A DNA stretch of 64,000 bases, from positions 62,001 to 126,000 of the forward strand of contig CAKZQC010000003.1 of the NCBI GenBank assembly GCA_937139495.1. The letters run 5' to 3'. This DNA is from an uncultured Saprospiraceae bacterium (GTDB lineage Bacteria > Bacteroidota > Bacteroidia > Chitinophagales > Saprospiraceae). This document shows positions 8,542 through 18,064 of the stretch, one piece after another. Every line of letters starts with the position of its first letter. Positions within the stretch are counted from its first letter, which is position 1. Under the pieces are notes generated by a model. The model was not told where the DNA came from. It saw only the letters and a list, made by a program, of their open reading frames with translations, and did not search any database. The position numbers and the translations under genes are program-made.

Positions 8542-8579
8542 AAAAGAGTCTATTTCAATTCATTGAAATAGACTCTTTT
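8542..8579 (-). terminator. Intrinsic terminator after nqrF
   Basis: Two 18-base perfectly complementary arms (8542-8559 and 8562-8579) are separated by two bases. The poly-A on the left gives a T-run on the minus strand. It lies 36 bases beyond the nqrF stop and closes the nqr operon. Confidence 0.85.
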
Positions 8580-8614
8580 GTATAAATAACTTATCTAAAA
8601 ATGGTCGTTAAAAA

Positions 8615-9937
8615 TTAACCACCAAAATCATCAAAGGCAATATTTTCTTTTGGTACACCAAGTGCATCTAACGCTACAAAAATAGAGTTTGCCATAGCTG
8701 GAGGACCACAGAAATAGTATTCAATTTCTTCTGGTTCTGGGTGTGCATCTAAGTAGTATTTCTTCAACTCAGGCATTACAAAACCAAAGAAACAGTTACC
8801 ATTAGGATCGTCCAAAGAAGTTTTAGATACCCAAGCTGGATCTTCTGGATCTCTATCTATCGTCAAGTGGAAAGAGAAGTTTTCAAACTCTTCTTCGATC
8901 TTGCGAAAATCCTCTACATAGAACAACTCGCGAGGAGCACGACCACCATACCAGTACGATACTTTACGGTCTCTAATTTTGAGGGTGTGAAAGAGGTGGA
9001 ATAAGTGCGAACGCAACGGCGCCATACCTGCACCACCACCGATATAAACCATTTCTTTTTTGGTTGGCTTGATGTGGAACTCTCCAAAAGGACCTGAAAC
9101 CAATACTTTGTCACCAGGTTTTTGACCAAACACATAAGAAGAACAGATACCTGGATTGACATCTTTCCATTGGTTTTTGTCTCTATCCCATGGTGGCGTA
9201 GCAATACGAATGTTCAACATTACGATATTACCTTCAGCAGGGTGATTCGCCATAGAGTAAGCACGGAAGATAGGCTCTTCGTTCACCATCTTGAGCGACC
9301 AAAGACCATACTGATCCCATTCTGCTTGGAACTCATCAGGAGCTTTGCCCATACTTGGGTGAGAAGTAATGTCCATTTCTTTGTAGTCGATAGTACAAGC
9401 AGGAACATCAATTTGGATATATCCACCTGCATCAAAATCAAGCTCTTCGCCTTCTGGCAAACGCACTACAAACTCTTTGATAAAAGTGGCTACGTTGTAG
9501 TTAGAGACTACTTCACATTCCCATTTTTTGATACCAAAAATTTCAGCAGGAACATCTACTTCCATGTTATTACGCACTTTCAGCTGACAAGCTAAACGCC
9601 AGTGGTCAGCAGCCTCTTTACGAGTCAAGTGATTCATTTCTGTAGCCAATGGTTCGCCACCACCTACAGGTACTTGACATTTGCACATAGCACAAGTGCC
9701 ACCACCACCACAAGCAGAAGGAAGAATGATACTTTCTGCCGAAAGCGCTGTCAAAAGGTTAGACCCTGGTTTGACAGTCAATACTTTTTCACCATTATTG
9801 ATAGAGATTTCTAGATCTCCTTGAGGCAACAGTTTTTTTCTAGCAGTCAAAAGTCCTTGTGTTAGCAAGAGAATCAACAGCGAAAACACGACTAGCGATG
9901 CCACAATTGGTAATATAAACTCCATGATAATTATCAT
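8615..9937 (-). CDS. nqrF: Na+-translocating NADH:quinone reductase subunit F
   Basis: NqrF takes electrons from NADH via FAD and a 2Fe-2S centre and passes them to the membrane subunits. Visible features are an N-terminal membrane helix (residues about 7-30), a ferredoxin-type cluster (Cys76, Cys82, Cys85, Cys117; CGGGGTCAMC), the FAD site RAYSMANHP, the NADH site IGGGAGMAPLRSH, YFCGPPAMANS and the typical C-terminus IAFDDFGG. At 440 residues the length is slightly above the usual size. An alternative start at 9925 (MEFILP) would remove four residues. It is the last gene of the nqr operon. Confidence 0.97.
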   Translation of the reverse strand: MIIIMEFILPIVASLVVFSLLILLLTQGLLTARKKLLPQGDLEISINNGEKVLTVKPGSNLLTALSAESIILPSACGGGGTCAMCKCQVPVGGGEPLATEMNHLTRKEAADHWRLACQLKVRNNMEVDVPAEIFGIKKWECEVVSNYNVATFIKEFVVRLPEGEELDFDAGGYIQIDVPACTIDYKEMDITSHPSMGKAPDEFQAEWDQYGLWSLKMVNEEPIFRAYSMANHPAEGNIVMLNIRIATPPWDRDKNQWKDVNPGICSSYVFGQKPGDKVLVSGPFGEFHIKPTKKEMVYIGGGAGMAPLRSHLFHLFHTLKIRDRKVSYWYGGRAPRELFYVEDFRKIEEEFENFSFHLTIDRDPEDPAWVSKTSLDDPNGNCFFGFVMPELKKYYLDAHPEPEEIEYYFCGPPAMANSIFVALDALGVPKENIAFDDFGG

Positions 9938-10055
9938 TTAGATAGTTCTAAAATAAAGCCTTGTTGCTTACTAATAAAAGACACTAAGAGTGACTTCTGT
10001 ATTAAATAACAAGTATATAGAACTAAAGTTATTAGTTGGTATAATTAAGTGTTTC

Positions 10056-10667
10056 TTAGTTGTAATCGCCAGGGTTAAGACCTGCCAAACTCATAAAGGC
10101 AATTCCCATCAATCCTGTTAGGATAAAAGCAATACCTAAACCTCTGAGTGCTGGTGGTACATCTGCAGTACGTAGTTTTTCGCGAATAGACGCAATCGCT
10201 ACAATCGCCAAGAACCAACCCAAACCAGAACCTAAACCAAAGGCTACTGATTCGCCAAAAGCGTACTCACGAGAAACCATGAATAAAGAGCCTCCAAGAA
10301 TAGCACAGTTTACAGTAATCAGCGGCAAGAAAATACCCAATGCATTATAGAGTGCAGGTGATACTTTCTCGATAACCATCTCTACGAGCTGTACCATCGA
10401 GGCAATAACAGCAATGAACAGAATTAGACGCAAGAAAGTAAGACTCACACCATTAACAATAGCATTATCTGCCAAAAGATAGGTATTGATAGCCCAGTTG
10501 ATAGGCATAGTAATACCAAGTACAAAAATAACCGCTAGACCTAAACCTACAGCCGTTTTCACCGTCTTGGATACAGCCAAATAAGAACACATTCCTAAGA
10601 AATATGCTAGAATCATATTATCTATGAAGGCTGCTTTTATGAAAATATTTAAAGAATCACCACCCAT
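10056..10667 (-). CDS. nqrE: Na+-translocating NADH:quinone reductase subunit E
   Basis: The 203-residue integral membrane protein has six hydrophobic segments in the NqrD/E (RnfA/E) arrangement. The sequences [21 protein letters not shown] and [12 protein letters not shown] carry the conserved Cys residues proposed to hold an iron centre at the NqrD/E interface. The length matches NqrE. It lies 90 bases after nqrD and 118 before nqrF, and is read in the same direction. Confidence 0.97.
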   Translation of the reverse strand: MGGDSLNIFIKAAFIDNMILAYFLGMCSYLAVSKTVKTAVGLGLAVIFVLGITMPINWAINTYLLADNAIVNGVSLTFLRLILFIAVIASMVQLVEMVIEKVSPALYNALGIFLPLITVNCAILGGSLFMVSREYAFGESVAFGLGSGLGWFLAIVAIASIREKLRTADVPPALRGLGIAFILTGLMGIAFMSLAGLNPGDYN

Positions 10668-10757
10668 TTTATGTTACGATTTATCGAAGCGGTATTACCA
10701 CCACTTCTTTTTATGTTGATATGAAAAGTTGCTAGTATTAGAATTATTATTCTTGTA

Positions 10758-11414
10758 CTATGATTTATCTACTAATGTTGGATCTAAGGCACGTTGTATC
10801 CAGATAAAAACTCCGATTACAAACAAAGAAGATGCAGGTAAGACCATTAAGTTGTTGAGTACATAAGATTCTGGCATTACGCTAAAGCCCAACAAAGTAC
10901 CTTTACCAAAAATCTCACGAACAACTGCCATTCCGACTAGAACCCAGCCATAACCTAAGCCGTTACCAATACCATCTAGGAATGCTTGCCAAGGAGTGTG
11001 TTTGTCTCCCATTGCGAAAGCTTCCAAACGTCCCATAACAATACAGTTGGTAATAATCAAACCAATAAACACTGAAAGTTGCTCATAGGCACTGTAAGCA
11101 AATGCACCCAAAACGATTTCTACGATTTGTACTAGACCTGCAATAACAAGCAATTGTACAATCATACGAATAGACCCCGGTATAGATTTTCGCAGTAGCG
11201 AAATAATCAAACTAGAGAAGGCACAAACGAAGATAAGGGCAATAGCCATTACCAATGATTTGTAAACCTGACTGGTTACTGCCAGAGCAGAGCAAATACC
11301 CAATACCTGAATTGTAATAGGATTATCACTATGAAGTGGATCGAGGATCAATCTTTTCTCCTCTTTGCCGAACAAACCACCTTTTTTTGCTGGTTCTACT
11401 ATTGTATCAGCCAT
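10758..11414 (-). CDS. nqrD: Na+-translocating NADH:quinone reductase subunit D
   Basis: The 218-residue membrane protein has a short basic N-terminus and six hydrophobic segments. QVLGICSALAVT and LIITNCIVMGRLEAFAM carry the conserved cysteines shared with NqrE and RnfA/E. The sequence after DGIGNGLGYGWVLVGMAVVREIFGKGTLLG is typical of NqrD. Its pairing with NqrE and its place in the nqr order confirm the subunit assignment. Confidence 0.97.
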   Translation of the reverse strand: MADTIVEPAKKGGLFGKEEKRLILDPLHSDNPITIQVLGICSALAVTSQVYKSLVMAIALIFVCAFSSLIISLLRKSIPGSIRMIVQLLVIAGLVQIVEIVLGAFAYSAYEQLSVFIGLIITNCIVMGRLEAFAMGDKHTPWQAFLDGIGNGLGYGWVLVGMAVVREIFGKGTLLGFSVMPESYVLNNLMVLPASSLFVIGVFIWIQRALDPTLVDKS

Positions 11415-11448
11415 AATTGATATATTTTATAAGTTCAGAATATTGTTA

Positions 11449-12228
11449 TTATAAAGAAGCATCACTTACTTTACTTTTTGGTTTGAGTACCTCAAAGTAA
11501 TTGTCGTAGTGCTTCATTCCATTTTGGAACATGTTGGTAACACCATCACAAGTGATGGTTGCACCAGATATTCCTTTAACATTGTGTTCGTCTCCCTTAG
11601 GCGGCTCACGCTTGATTACAGCCAATTGAACTTCCTCTTTTTCATCGTATATTTTCTTTCCGACAAACTGCTCTTTGAAAGCCTCACTATCTTTAATTTC
11701 CGCTCCTAAACCTGGCGTTTCATTTTTGTGGTCAAAGAAAACACCTGCAACTGTATTCAAATCTTCTTCCAATGCGATATAGCCCCAGATTTTATCCCAA
11801 AGACCATTGCCACGAACAGCTACTACATAGTAAGTTTTTTCACCAGAATATTTATAAACAGGATAAACACGATCTTTTTCGTTTTTCTTTTCCTCGTTTG
11901 CCAAATCTAGCTGTTCTAGATTGTTGTATTTCTTAGCACCATTAGCAACCATCGCATTGATAGCTTCTAGTTTGGTGGTGTCATAAACTTCTCCAGCAGG
12001 AGAAACGGCTATCATTTCTATTTTGGCATACGCTTCGTTCACTTTTTTGTCATCGCCCAAATCCATTTTAGCAGGGATACATTTTAATATCGCCTTACGT
12101 TTAGCTGCTGCTTTATTGGCAACAAACATTGGATTGAGAGAAGTATAAAGTACCGAGAGTATGAGTGCCGTAACGCTTGTCAAAATCAAGACGTACACGT
12201 ACACGTTCATTTCTTTTTTCTGTTCCAT
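11449..12228 (-). CDS. nqrC: Na+-translocating NADH:quinone reductase subunit C
   Basis: The 259-residue protein has one N-terminal membrane helix (residues about 10-30) and a periplasmic FMN-binding domain. The covalent flavinylation motif SGAT is at residues 221-224 in VKGISGATITCDGVTN, with Thr224 the expected FMN attachment site. Attachment by the usual route needs an ApbE flavin transferase, and none is in this window. WGYIALEEDLNTVAGVFFDHKNETPGLGAEI is the conserved FMN-domain core. It is two bases from nqrB, suggesting tight coupling. Confidence 0.97.
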   Translation of the reverse strand: MEQKKEMNVYVYVLILTSVTALILSVLYTSLNPMFVANKAAAKRKAILKCIPAKMDLGDDKKVNEAYAKIEMIAVSPAGEVYDTTKLEAINAMVANGAKKYNNLEQLDLANEEKKNEKDRVYPVYKYSGEKTYYVVAVRGNGLWDKIWGYIALEEDLNTVAGVFFDHKNETPGLGAEIKDSEAFKEQFVGKKIYDEKEEVQLAVIKREPPKGDEHNVKGISGATITCDGVTNMFQNGMKHYDNYFEVLKPKSKVSDASL

Positions 12229-12230
12229 TA

Positions 12231-13484
12231 TTATTTAGCTTTTGCTCTTTTTAGACGTTTAGAAATATTGGCATCGACTACATAGAAGTCAATCGTTGGA
12301 GCAAATACGTTCATTAGCAAGATAGCTAACATCCAACCTTCTGCATAAGCAGGATTCATAACACGGATAACTAGACCAAAGAAGCCTATAAAGAATCCAT
12401 AAATCCATTTTCCTCGATTGGTACTACAAGCCGTAACAGGGTCTGTTGCCATGAAGGCAAGAGCAAACAAAGCTCCTCCCATCAAGAAGTGGTTGTACCA
12501 AGGTACACTCATATAAGCATTGAAATCCCAAGCATTGAATAGCATTCCTGTTAAGGCAATACCAATAGCCATCGAAAGCATAATTCTCCAACTGGCTATA
12601 CCTAATGCCAATAGAATAACAATACCAACCAAAATAGCCAACTTAGAAGTTTCGCCAATAGAACCTGGTACGCCTCCCATGAATAATTGCCATGCTGAGA
12701 AATGCTCGGTTACTGCCTCCCAACCACCATTCTTAGCATATACTAAGGCAGTAGCTCCTGAGAAGTCTTTTATTAGTGGCGTTCCTTGCTCAAAGGTAGC
12801 CCAGCCTAGCGACTCAAACAAACCATTGAACATAGTATGTGTCCAGCTATAATCTGCTACTCCATTTTCTACATCTACGGCAGTAATCCAAGGACCATCA
12901 CCCGATATTTCGGTTGGGTAAGCAAAGAATATGAACGCACGAGCCAACAAGGCAATATTAACCACGTTCATACCAGTACCACCAAAAGCCTCTTTACCTA
13001 ACATAACGGCAAAAATAACCGATACAGCCAACATCCACAATGGAATATCTGGCGGCATAATTAGAGGAATCAAAGCACCTGTTACCAAGTAGCCTTCTTC
13101 GATGGGGTGCCCTTTCTGAGCAGCAAAATAAAATTCGATACCCAAACCTACAGCATTCGCTACTACAAAGATAGGGAGCAACTGCATCAAGCCCATAGCG
13201 AGCTTCAAGTGTACTGCTTCCAACAAACCTGTATGTTCGCCAATTGCCAAAAAGTGTTGGTAGCCAATATTGTACGCTCCGATTACGTAGCATAGTTGCA
13301 TCGCAAGCACTACGTGTATCATGAGGCGTTTGAGATCCATTGGCCCTTTGATATGACCACCTGAATGATTGACTTCATTGGGTTTGAATAGGAACGTAAA
13401 AATCCCATCATATACCCCATGTGCCAGCTTCTTCTCTTTACTAGGCTCTAGTTTTTTCCAAAATTCAACATCAAAAAGTCCCAT
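12231..13484 (-). CDS. nqrB: Na+-translocating NADH:quinone reductase subunit B
   Basis: The 417-residue membrane subunit has about ten hydrophobic segments. Its covalent FMN motif SGAT is at residues 242-245 (Thr245), and the conserved GKEAFGGTGMNVVNIALLARAF sequence lies around 163-184. NqrB is proposed to carry Na+ conduction and, with NqrA, quinone reactions. The N-terminal soluble stretch (PSKEKKLAHGVYDGIFTFLFKP) is family-typical. It follows nqrA after 101 bases. Confidence 0.97.
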   Translation of the reverse strand: MGLFDVEFWKKLEPSKEKKLAHGVYDGIFTFLFKPNEVNHSGGHIKGPMDLKRLMIHVVLAMQLCYVIGAYNIGYQHFLAIGEHTGLLEAVHLKLAMGLMQLLPIFVVANAVGLGIEFYFAAQKGHPIEEGYLVTGALIPLIMPPDIPLWMLAVSVIFAVMLGKEAFGGTGMNVVNIALLARAFIFFAYPTEISGDGPWITAVDVENGVADYSWTHTMFNGLFESLGWATFEQGTPLIKDFSGATALVYAKNGGWEAVTEHFSAWQLFMGGVPGSIGETSKLAILVGIVILLALGIASWRIMLSMAIGIALTGMLFNAWDFNAYMSVPWYNHFLMGGALFALAFMATDPVTACSTNRGKWIYGFFIGFFGLVIRVMNPAYAEGWMLAILLMNVFAPTIDFYVVDANISKRLKRAKAK

Positions 13485-13585
13485 AAGACTGCTTCAGTTA
13501 TTGCTAAGTATGTACTCTCTAAAAAAAACAGAGCCATTACTTATTATTATAAATTTTTGTTTCTATATCTTGATAAGACTCGGTT

Positions 13586-15208
13586 TTAACCTTGCTCTCT
13601 TATCATATCTAACCCGTCTCTTAGGATTTTTTGCAATGGTTGTTTAGAAGTACATACATATTCGCATAAGGCAATATCTTCTTCGCCTAGCTCCAATATA
13701 CCGAGTCCTTCCATTTTTTCGTAATCATTTGCCTTGATAGCTTTCATCAAGTGCTGTGGGTACAAATCCATTGGCAATACTTGCTCATACTCGCCTGATA
13801 CTACAAATGCACGGTACTCACCATTTTGTTGTGTATCTGCTTTGTAATAAACATCTTTGACCAATCCAGCAGGGAAAGATTTCTTGATAGTTGGGTGTCC
13901 TGTCTGAGGAACCAACCAACCAAATAGCTCATAATAATCGCCTTCCGCAATAGTAGTCAATTGATCATCGAAGAAACCTAAGTAGCCTTTTTCGTCAATT
14001 TGAGTACCTGTCAATGGATCACCTGATACCAATCTAACCGCTCTTCTGATTGTCTTTACAGCTTCTCCTTCTTTATTCGTGTGAATTACTTCTTCTTTGG
14101 TAGGAATATTAGCAACGAAGTTTTCGATGCAAATACCTTGATGAGCATAAACCAAACGTGGTTCATCAATTTCGCTACCAGTCAGAGCTACTACTCTGCG
14201 AGTATCAAAAATCCCCTTAGTAAACAAAGTACCCAGTACCAATACACCATGTACATCTAAATGCCAAACAACATCTCCTGTATTGACAGGATCAATGTGG
14301 TGAATTTGAATACCTACATTACCAGCAGGGTGTGCACCTTTGATCCAGTGCTTTGATACGCCTGTAGCATTAGTAAATGCAGTAGAAGTTTTTGGCTCGT
14401 TTGCATTGACACTTACGTGTACTTTACCAGCAGTCAATTTGGTCAACACGTCCAATCCTTTCTGAAATTCTGCTTCTCTACCTTTGACAGTCAAGTCAAA
14501 ACTAGGTGCTAAAGGAGCGGTATCGAATGTAGTAACAAAGATAGCCTTAGGAGGCATCGTGTGTTCTGCTACGGTATCGAATGGACGTTGACGAATGAAT
14601 GGCCAAGCACCAGATTCCAATAGGAACGCTGATAATTGCTCGTAAGAGACCGTATTCAAGTCAGGTAAATCATACTGACGGTATTCCATTTCCTTATCTG
14701 CCAAGATGACAACTTCGTTAATAGAACGTTTCTCGCCACGCTGAATACGCAACATTTCGCCACTTACTGGAGCAGCATACTTAATCTCAGGACGTTGTTT
14801 GTCATAAAACAGAACATCGCCTGCCTTAATGTTATCGCCTTCGCCTACTACCACTTTTGGTATGGGCATCATTCCAATAAAATCTTTTGGCTTGATTGCA
14901 TAAGTAGAACTCTGTACAGTCGGAATCTCTGTATCCAATACTTCTTTTGCTTCTCCCAACAATCGAATGTTGAATCCTCGCTTCAATGCAACAAAATTTG
15001 CGTCCTTAGGTACATGATTAGGACGACCTTTGCGCATCTTCATCAAACTAGGAACATCATTTGGCAATACACCAAATGAATCTGGATCTTGCCCGTTTTG
15101 TTTAGCGGCCATCTTGACCAAGCCATCTGACAAGGTAGTCAGGACAGCAAGGAACAACAGGACAAAAGCGATTGCTATAATCAGACCTGTGGTAAGTGTA
15201 AGTGACAT
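13586..15208 (-). CDS. nqrA: Na+-translocating NADH:quinone reductase subunit A with an N-terminal membrane anchor
   Basis: The start at 15208 was chosen because the hydrophobic sequence MSLTLTTGLIIAIAFVLLFL follows directly; an in-frame ATG at 15271 would only add an unlikely leader. The protein has 540 residues, against roughly 450 for classical NqrA. Residues about 1-85 are an extra segment with one membrane helix (about 5-25) and a linker; the NqrA core begins near FVALKRGFNIRLLGEA. Core features include IPKVVVGEGDNIKAGDVLFYDK, VSGEMLRIQRGEKRSI, HPAGNVGIQIHHIDPVN and FGWLVPQTGHPTIKKSFPAGL. It is the first gene of the operon. The anchor is unusual for a subunit that is soluble in the best-studied enzymes. 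Confidence 0.92.
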   Translation of the reverse strand: MSLTLTTGLIIAIAFVLLFLAVLTTLSDGLVKMAAKQNGQDPDSFGVLPNDVPSLMKMRKGRPNHVPKDANFVALKRGFNIRLLGEAKEVLDTEIPTVQSSTYAIKPKDFIGMMPIPKVVVGEGDNIKAGDVLFYDKQRPEIKYAAPVSGEMLRIQRGEKRSINEVVILADKEMEYRQYDLPDLNTVSYEQLSAFLLESGAWPFIRQRPFDTVAEHTMPPKAIFVTTFDTAPLAPSFDLTVKGREAEFQKGLDVLTKLTAGKVHVSVNANEPKTSTAFTNATGVSKHWIKGAHPAGNVGIQIHHIDPVNTGDVVWHLDVHGVLVLGTLFTKGIFDTRRVVALTGSEIDEPRLVYAHQGICIENFVANIPTKEEVIHTNKEGEAVKTIRRAVRLVSGDPLTGTQIDEKGYLGFFDDQLTTIAEGDYYELFGWLVPQTGHPTIKKSFPAGLVKDVYYKADTQQNGEYRAFVVSGEYEQVLPMDLYPQHLMKAIKANDYEKMEGLGILELGEEDIALCEYVCTSKQPLQKILRDGLDMIREQG

Positions 15209-15279
15209 ATAGTAGGTATAATAAGTTAAAAAAACCAGTTTTTTGGTTGCCTCCGTTGTATATGGGGGCAAATGTGATG

Positions 15280-15287
15280 CAAATATA
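15280..15287 (-). promoter_or_regulatory. Candidate -7 promoter element of the nqr operon
   Basis: On the minus strand the site is TATATTTG, a full TAnnTTTG match, 71 bases upstream of the chosen nqrA start. No TTTG is found at the standard spacing upstream, so it is only a half-supported promoter. Confidence 0.4.
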
Positions 15288-15380
15288 AAATTTCGTTTAG
15301 AATAACTCTTTTAAAAAAAACGTTTTATCGCTATTTTAGACTATTTAGAACGAATCTAATTAATTATTGGAACTTATTCT

Positions 15381-17489
15381 TTATCGCTGAATGATTTTTG
15401 ATTGCCATTTGCGGTCAATACTTGCTTTCGACGCACTAAATTTCGCTTGTTTGCCAACAATCAACTTCGCCTTTTTTCCCAAGACGATCTTCGCTCCCTC
15501 TTCGATTATCAATTCGCTATCATCGTCTAGTATCAATTGGCTGTTAGCGGCTATTTTGAGCGTTGCGCCAGCTTGGACTCGCAATATCGTTGGGCGTACA
15601 AAATCTTGTTGTGCTGTTTGGAGATGCGTATTTGGAATACCACTCTTATTGAGTATCAATTTTGCACAAGCAGCAATTTCTAAATCTATCCCTTCATCTT
15701 CGGTAATATTTGGCAATACAATATTGCCACACCAACGCCTATTTTGACATAATTTGACTTGATCATAACGTACCGTTACTTTTATAGCGTTTGGTTCTGC
15801 GGCCGCTTCTAGTTTGATTCCCAATCCATTGAGATAATAAGGGTCTTGTTGTGCTGTTTTTCGATTGTACCGAGGGTAATTCAAGGGTATTGGGTTGGTC
15901 GAAACATCTAAATAATCTCCTACCTCAAAAGCTACTGCATCAATGTACCCTGCTGCTTTTTGCTCGTCGTACACCCCAAATCCGCCATAAAGATTAACAA
16001 AAGAATCGGGTGCTATTTCCTCTCTAATAATCGGTGCTTTGTATTCTGTTCGGCTGCTGTTGTAGTTGGGGTCGAGCCCAATCACGCCATCTTGATTTTC
16101 ATCGAATGTAAAACGGTACAAATTATTGGTGCCTGCTATCGGGTTGGCTGCCTTTCGGCTAAAACTACGAATGGGATTTCCCCACGCATTTTTGAATATA
16201 GGCTGATCTTCTCTTATTTCGTAGTCATAATTGCCCCCTGCATGCAGTACATGCAGTCCGTTGGCTTTGGGCGATAGTGGCGAAAAAATCTCTGTTCGAC
16301 TACTCGCTATCGCCTCTACATAAGCATATACACCTGCTGCACTGGGTGCCAATATATCGCCGTGTCCCAAATCTCTGCCTGCCCAAGGGTGTTCGTCTTG
16401 TGGGTGCAGTTTTTGGTGGTTCTCCAACCACAAATATTGTCCGCCCGAAAAAGGTATCGCTATTCGAGCCGCATCGCCTGTCGTAAAATAATCTCGAAGG
16501 ACAAAAGAATTTTGATGCTCCAAATCGGCTTCATTACGTATCGTGGTCGGTTCTATAAATCCACAATACCAGCGTTCCCAAGCATTGAAACCACCAAACA
16601 GGCTAATCGGCGCCATGATTCCCCAACCTGCACTTTGCAAATCGAAATAATCGCCTATCACATTATTGACACCCATAATATGGGGGGCATTAAATAAGAC
16701 ATGTGCCACTTCATGCACAAATACGCCTGAATTGTAGGTCATCGTGAACCCTTCTGAGATGCGGTACTTTCCTACGGCTTGTTTGGCACTAATGCCTGTC
16801 CCTGCAAAACCGCCACCCGAACCAACCCAAGCTGCCATACCTTTAGTTGGTGCTTGTTGCCATTTTTGGCTATAACGATGTACAAATACTACAAAGTCTA
16901 AAATTCCATCTGGTTTATACTGTTCGGCATCGCTGTTGTCAAAATCAAAATTGGGGTTATTTTTTCGTTGGTCGAAAGATCCAAAATCAAAATCTGGATT
17001 AAGTTCCGCCATCGCAGTTACCGCTCGCTGATTCATTTGAGTCCACGAATAGCCACCTGTTGGGTCAATTTCTACGACTGTAGGTCTGCCTTTGGCATCT
17101 TTGAATACTTCGCCAATTAGCTTAAATTGCTGATTGGACATCAAATAAAAGGTCTTAGAAAAATTGTGCTCTACTTGGTCTAAATGTGTCTCAAAATGAC
17201 TTTCTCTATTGAAGATATAGCTGGGACAATCACCTGTAACAGGATCGACGAAATCAGGGAGTTTTCGTTCTGTTGTTATTTCCCAATCTCCAAAACCCTG
17301 TTCTGTATTCTTAAACTGTGGATTTGCTTTGCTTTGATCCTTGTAGGTCACAAAAACAATCAATGCTTTGAGTGTTCCTTTCGGCGTAAATACGCCGCCA
17401 TTGGCAGCATTCGGTAGCGGTGGCTCTTGAGCATATCCACTACCAAACATGGCAATACTAAACAGTAAGCTTAGTAGATAACGAAGCAT
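15381..17489 (-). CDS. Secreted M6-like metalloprotease
   Basis: The ATG at 17489 gives a clean signal peptide (MLRYLLSLLFSIAMFGSGYA, then QEPP) and 702 residues; a start at 17564 would place a non-hydrophobic leader before it. The zinc motif HEVAH is at residues 259-263, with a further His at 270 and a possible Met-turn in GWGIMAP (288-294). The overall pattern, with early LKALIVFVTYKD and QYLWLENHQ further on, resembles the immune-inhibitor-A/M6 group. The motif is HExxH-x6-H rather than the usual HExxHxxGxPD. The last ~75 residues (LRVQAGATLKIAANSQLILDD...) form short beta-helix-like repeats, not a recognised T9SS sorting domain. Confidence 0.75.
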   Translation of the reverse strand: MLRYLLSLLFSIAMFGSGYAQEPPLPNAANGGVFTPKGTLKALIVFVTYKDQSKANPQFKNTEQGFGDWEITTERKLPDFVDPVTGDCPSYIFNRESHFETHLDQVEHNFSKTFYLMSNQQFKLIGEVFKDAKGRPTVVEIDPTGGYSWTQMNQRAVTAMAELNPDFDFGSFDQRKNNPNFDFDNSDAEQYKPDGILDFVVFVHRYSQKWQQAPTKGMAAWVGSGGGFAGTGISAKQAVGKYRISEGFTMTYNSGVFVHEVAHVLFNAPHIMGVNNVIGDYFDLQSAGWGIMAPISLFGGFNAWERWYCGFIEPTTIRNEADLEHQNSFVLRDYFTTGDAARIAIPFSGGQYLWLENHQKLHPQDEHPWAGRDLGHGDILAPSAAGVYAYVEAIASSRTEIFSPLSPKANGLHVLHAGGNYDYEIREDQPIFKNAWGNPIRSFSRKAANPIAGTNNLYRFTFDENQDGVIGLDPNYNSSRTEYKAPIIREEIAPDSFVNLYGGFGVYDEQKAAGYIDAVAFEVGDYLDVSTNPIPLNYPRYNRKTAQQDPYYLNGLGIKLEAAAEPNAIKVTVRYDQVKLCQNRRWCGNIVLPNITEDEGIDLEIAACAKLILNKSGIPNTHLQTAQQDFVRPTILRVQAGATLKIAANSQLILDDDSELIIEEGAKIVLGKKAKLIVGKQAKFSASKASIDRKWQSKIIQR

Positions 17490-17518
17490 AAGTGGTTCTT
17501 TTTTTGATTCTGAAATAC

Positions 17519-17556
17519 AAACAGTGCAAAGCACTTTGTAGCACTTTGCACTGTTT
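17519..17556 (-). terminator. Hairpin terminator between the thioesterase and the M6-like protease
   Basis: Arms at 17519-17531 (aaacagtgcaaag) and 17544-17556 are perfectly complementary over 13 bases. The hairpin sits about 50 bases beyond the 17608 stop on the minus strand and 30 bases before the protease start. The following T-run is only moderate. Confidence 0.6.
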
Positions 17557-17607
17557 GGTATCATTTAATTATTAGAGCATTGATATAACATTCAGAAATG
17601 CTATTTC

Positions 17608-18039
17608 TTAGCGTGCCGCTCGCACCATCATCGTCAAGCGACTAACACAAGTCAATTTGCCTGCTTCGTTCGTCAATTCTATTTTCCAAACGTGCGTCGT
17701 TCTACCAATATGAACGGGAGTTACTTTACCAAATACTTTGCCGCCTTCTGGGACAGAACGCAAGTGATTGGCGTTGATATCTAGCCCTACGGCATGGTGT
17801 GTCGTTGGGTCATCTAGACACAACACAGAAGCAACAGAACCTAGTGTTTCTGCCAATACTACGCTCGCACCACCGTGCAAAATACGCATCGGCTGTACCG
17901 TTTGGTGCGTGACAGGCATTTCTGCAATCAGGTAGTCCTCTCCTACTTCCGTAAATTTGATCGCTAAGTGTTCTACAAGTGTGTTGCTACACATCGCATT
18001 GACACCGTCCAAATTAAATTCTTGTTTCCAAATTTTCAT
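17608..18039 (-). CDS. Hotdog-fold thioesterase, YdiI/PaaI-like
   Basis: The 143-residue protein carries the hotdog thioesterase signature ILHGGASVVLAETLGSVAS, with His55 and the likely catalytic Glu64, followed by VGLDINANHLRSVPEGGKVFGKVTP. This pattern fits 1,4-dihydroxy-2-naphthoyl-CoA hydrolase (YdiI/MenI), the menaquinone thioesterase, and PaaI-type enzymes; the exact substrate is not decided. A MenI role would suit an organism using quinones with Na+-NQR. It lies 25 bases after the response regulator and is the last gene of that operon. Confidence 0.8.
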   Translation of the reverse strand: MKIWKQEFNLDGVNAMCSNTLVEHLAIKFTEVGEDYLIAEMPVTHQTVQPMRILHGGASVVLAETLGSVASVLCLDDPTTHHAVGLDINANHLRSVPEGGKVFGKVTPVHIGRTTHVWKIELTNEAGKLTCVSRLTMMVRAAR

Positions 18040-18064
18040 AACTGTACTATACTAACTTATTAGA

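Noticed and set aside
13586..15271. A possible frameshift or fusion at the 5' end of nqrA
   Set aside because: The frame is continuous and the hydrophobic N-terminus begins exactly at an ATG (15208). An extended or anchored start explains it without an error.
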